NCBI GenBank assembly: GCA_011620505.1
Contig: WOZA01000021.1
Coordinates: 1-13,686, forward strand
Source of the DNA: Anaerolineaceae bacterium
GTDB taxonomy: Bacteria; Chloroflexota; Anaerolineae; Anaerolineales; Anaerolineaceae
Direction of reading: 5' to 3'
DNA length: 13,686 nucleotides
Within the stretch, counting starts at the first letter, position 1. Every line of letters begins with the position of its first letter. The position numbers were made by a program, and so were the translations under genes. Shown piece after piece: positions 13,598-13,686 of this stretch. Below the pieces are notes generated by a model, which made no database searches, was not told the DNA's origin, and saw only the letters and a program-made list of their open reading frames with translations.

Positions 13598-13686
13598 TTA
13601 CAGTCCTACAGCCTGTCGTAAAGCGTTGACTCGGTCGGTTCTTTCCCACGTCAGGTCGAGATCATCGCGACCAAAGTGCCCATAGG
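13598..13686 (-). CDS. metK: S-adenosylmethionine synthase, C-terminal fragment
   Basis: The minus strand encodes 28 residues ending at a TAA (13598–13600 on the + strand); the rest lies beyond the window. The fragment contains YGHFGRDDLDLTWERTDR. This matches the well-known MetK C-terminus, where a conserved YGHFGR is followed by an acidic stretch and a WE pair. MetK makes S-adenosylmethionine from methionine and ATP in the cytoplasm. The last residues, VNALRQAVGL, are typical of a chain end. It converges on the sigma/anti-sigma operon and shares its terminator. Confidence 0.93.
   Translation of the reverse strand, partial: YGHFGRDDLDLTWERTDRVNALRQAVGL

Noticed and set aside
1..13686. CRISPR arrays, tRNA or rRNA genes
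   Set aside because: No regularly spaced direct repeats and no tRNA- or rRNA-like sequences were seen in any gap. The only repeat pair is the IS end near 9612–9654.

Overview
The window looks like chromosomal DNA from a member of the Chloroflexota, most likely class Anaerolineae. This is inferred from the R3H/P-loop ATPase–tmk pairing, the character of LysRS and GreA, the Thr/Pro-rich lipoproteins and the roughly 50% GC. No rRNA or other marker proves it. Almost everything is on the + strand; the exceptions are the 3' end of metK at the right edge and a decayed transposase.

Left part (1–6678): the tail of a Gly/Met/Gln-rich protein with one calcium-loop-like motif is followed by a strong hairpin. 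Then comes a tight six-gene run: an R3H-domain P-loop ATPase, thymidylate kinase (tmk), a lipoprotein joining a DsbA-like thioredoxin domain to a cyclophilin domain, a PrsW-family intramembrane protease (ATGA overlap), a PlsC-type acyltransferase and a rhomboid protease. Gaps run from a 4-nt overlap to 32 nt, so this is probably one operon. Four or five of its products act in or outside the membrane (protein folding, intramembrane proteolysis, lipid acylation).

Middle part (6679–9810), accessory in character: two neighbouring exported proteins of unknown function (a secreted protein and a lipoprotein) share three collinear motifs and look like diverged tandem paralogues. The first appears to have a frameshift at a T-run near 7838–7841; repairing it adds about 100 residues. 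A perfect 13-bp hairpin carrying a Shine-Dalgarno and an anti-Shine-Dalgarno sequence lies just before the lipoprotein gene. The 573-nt gap after it holds a decayed IS end and a transposase fragment with two in-frame stops.

Right part (9811–13686): greA with its terminator, lysS with its terminator, then an ECF-type sigma factor overlapping a two-membrane-span putative anti-sigma factor, a bidirectional terminator, and convergent metK (partial). A PrsW protease, a rhomboid protease and a membrane anti-sigma factor in one window suggest, without proving, an envelope-stress circuit based on regulated intramembrane proteolysis.
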